Source: Alphaproteobacteria bacterium
Lineage (GTDB): Bacteria > Pseudomonadota > Alphaproteobacteria > UBA828
DNA length: 6,700 nucleotides
Direction: 5' to 3'
Assembly (NCBI GenBank): GCA_029937205.1
Contig: JAPYQV010000156.1
Coordinates: forward strand, 1 to 6,700
Shown: piece after piece, positions 5,808 through 6,700 of the stretch
How the letters are laid out: every line of letters begins with the position of its first letter
Numbering within the stretch: position 1 is the stretch's first letter
Program-made: the position numbers and the translations under genes
Notes under the pieces: model-generated
Seen by the model: only the letters and a program-made list of their open reading frames with translations
Databases searched by the model: none
Told to the model about the DNA's origin: nothing

Positions 5808-5836
5808 ATTGCGCCGGGCCACTTTCGTGCTATTCT
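5797..5836 (+). promoter_or_regulatory. Weak hairpin and possible ppk promoter in the hda-ppk gap
   Basis: GTGCCGGC (5797-5804) can pair with GCCGG (5813-5817) and CAC (5820-5822) across an 8-nt loop with a 2-nt bulge, followed by only three T residues. This is a poor terminator and could be an attenuator. TTGCGC (5809-5814) and TATTCT (5831-5836), 16 nt apart, form a marginal sigma70-type promoter within the 75-nt gap. Either would allow ppk expression to differ from the upstream genes. Both are weak. Confidence 0.28.
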
Positions 5837-5882
5837 GCGGATTCGGGCCAGGTATCGAGGCGCCCGAAGAATAGAGTGTGTA

Positions 5883-6700
5883 GTGGAAATTGTCGGCCAA
5901 ACCAAAGATGCCAAAGACCTTCAGCTGGAAGGCTTCAGCCCGTCTGAACGCTTTATCAACCGTGAGCTTTCCTGGTTGGCGTTCAATGAGCGGGTGATCG
6001 AGGAAATCGAGAATGTTTCACACCCGCTGTTGGAACGTTTGCGCTTCCTGTCGATATCCGCGTCCAACCTTGATGAGTTTTATATGGTGCGCGCCGCCGG
6101 TTTGCATGGCCAAGTGGATGCCGAGGTGGCCGAGCTCAGCCAGGACGGCCTAACGCCGGCACAGCAGCTCGACGCTGTAAATGCGAGGGCCGGGATACTC
6201 ATGGCGCGCCAGCAAATTTGTTGGCATGCCTTGCGCGGCAATCTGAGCAGCGTCGGTGTTTCGGTGATTGGCCCAGACGATTTGGATGCGGAAGACCGGG
6301 AATGGGCCGAGCAATATTTCATGAGCCGCTTGTTTCCGGTTTTAACGCCGCTGGCCATTGACCCGGCCCATCCGTTTCCGTTTATCCCCAATCTTGGTTT
6401 TGCGCTGGTGCTGGAACTTGAAAACCGGCGCGACGGCACGTTGCACCCGGCACTGGTTCCACTGCCGGCTGGCGTCGACCGCTTCATTCTCCTGCCGGCG
6501 CGGGCCGACCGGGCGTTGCGCTATCTGCCGCTCGAGCAACTTGTTGAGCAATATTTGGATCGTCTCTTCATGGATTCGACGATCATGGCGGTTGGACAGT
6601 TCCGCCTGCTGCGCGACAGCGACATCGAGCTCGAAGAAGAGGCCGAGGATTTGGTGCGGATTTTCGAGTCCGCTCTCAAGAAACGCCGCCGCGGCAATGT
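5883..6700 (+). CDS. ppk: Polyphosphate kinase 1, N-terminal part (cut by window edge)
   Basis: The visible 272 residues, out of roughly 700 usual for the family, match Ppk1, which reversibly builds inorganic polyphosphate from the gamma-phosphate of ATP at the inner membrane. The N domain shows FINRELSWLAFNERVIEE (24-41), HPLLERLRFLSISASNLDEF (47-66) and YMVRAAGLHGQV; the Asn of SNLDEF corresponds to the ATP-contacting residue of E. coli Ppk. The following domain shows YFMSRLFPVLTPLAIDPAHPFPFIPNLG and the VGQFRLLRDSDIELEEEAEDL segment. The autophosphorylated histidine lies past the window end, so activity cannot be judged. GTG 5883 is the likely start: no ATG lies in frame before the conserved region, and the frame is open back to the hda stop, which lies in the same frame. 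AGAG at 5873-5876 is a weak ribosome binding site. It probably belongs to the upstream operon or uses a weak promoter in the gap. Confidence 0.93.
   Translation, partial: MEIVGQTKDAKDLQLEGFSPSERFINRELSWLAFNERVIEEIENVSHPLLERLRFLSISASNLDEFYMVRAAGLHGQVDAEVAELSQDGLTPAQQLDAVNARAGILMARQQICWHALRGNLSSVGVSVIGPDDLDAEDREWAEQYFMSRLFPVLTPLAIDPAHPFPFIPNLGFALVLELENRRDGTLHPALVPLPAGVDRFILLPARADRALRYLPLEQLVEQYLDRLFMDSTIMAVGQFRLLRDSDIELEEEAEDLVRIFESALKKRRRGN

Overview
The window (about 58-60% GC by eye) looks like chromosomal DNA of an alphaproteobacterium, most plausibly from the Rhodospirillales or a related group. The evidence is the protein families and their order (DUF2066 protein, AI-2E/PerM-like permease, HdaA, Ppk1), an alphaproteobacterial-type phasin, and TTGC-N3-GCA operator-like sites of the kind bound by the polyhydroxyalkanoate regulator PhaR. 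This placement is inference from gene content; no rRNA or other strong phylogenetic marker is present. There are no tRNA genes, rRNA genes, insertion sequences or CRISPR arrays.

Region 1 (1-1344, + strand) is a tight three-gene cluster. It starts with the 3' end of a MotA/TolQ/ExbB-type proton channel subunit that carries an in-frame TAA at 79-81. Next comes a protein with an ExbD-like N-terminal transmembrane helix fused to a periplasmic domain resembling YfaP/DUF2135. Last is a two-helix membrane protein of unknown function. The genes overlap (224-237, and TGATG at 830-834), so they are probably translationally coupled parts of one envelope complex. This is the best candidate for an undescribed system, although the nonsense codon may have inactivated its channel subunit in this strain or assembly.

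Region 2 (1345-1966, + strand) is a single-gene unit for a granule-associated phasin. It has a strong sigma70-type promoter, two PhaR-like dyads overlapping and following the -10, and a clear intrinsic terminator.

Region 3 (1960-2673, - strand) is purN, which converges on the phasin gene and has its stop codon inside the shared terminator hairpin. purM is not next to it.

Region 4 (2674-6700, + strand) begins at a short divergent intergenic region with a cluster of ACATA/TATGT inverted repeats. It continues with a DUF2066 protein, an AI-2E-family permease, the replication regulator HdaA and polyphosphate kinase Ppk1, which is cut by the window edge. The first three genes are separated by 1 and 5 nt and are very likely one transcript. 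ppk follows after 75 nt and may have its own promoter. Together the window links carbon storage (PHA granules), phosphate storage (polyphosphate), purine synthesis and replication control with two envelope proteins of unknown function.
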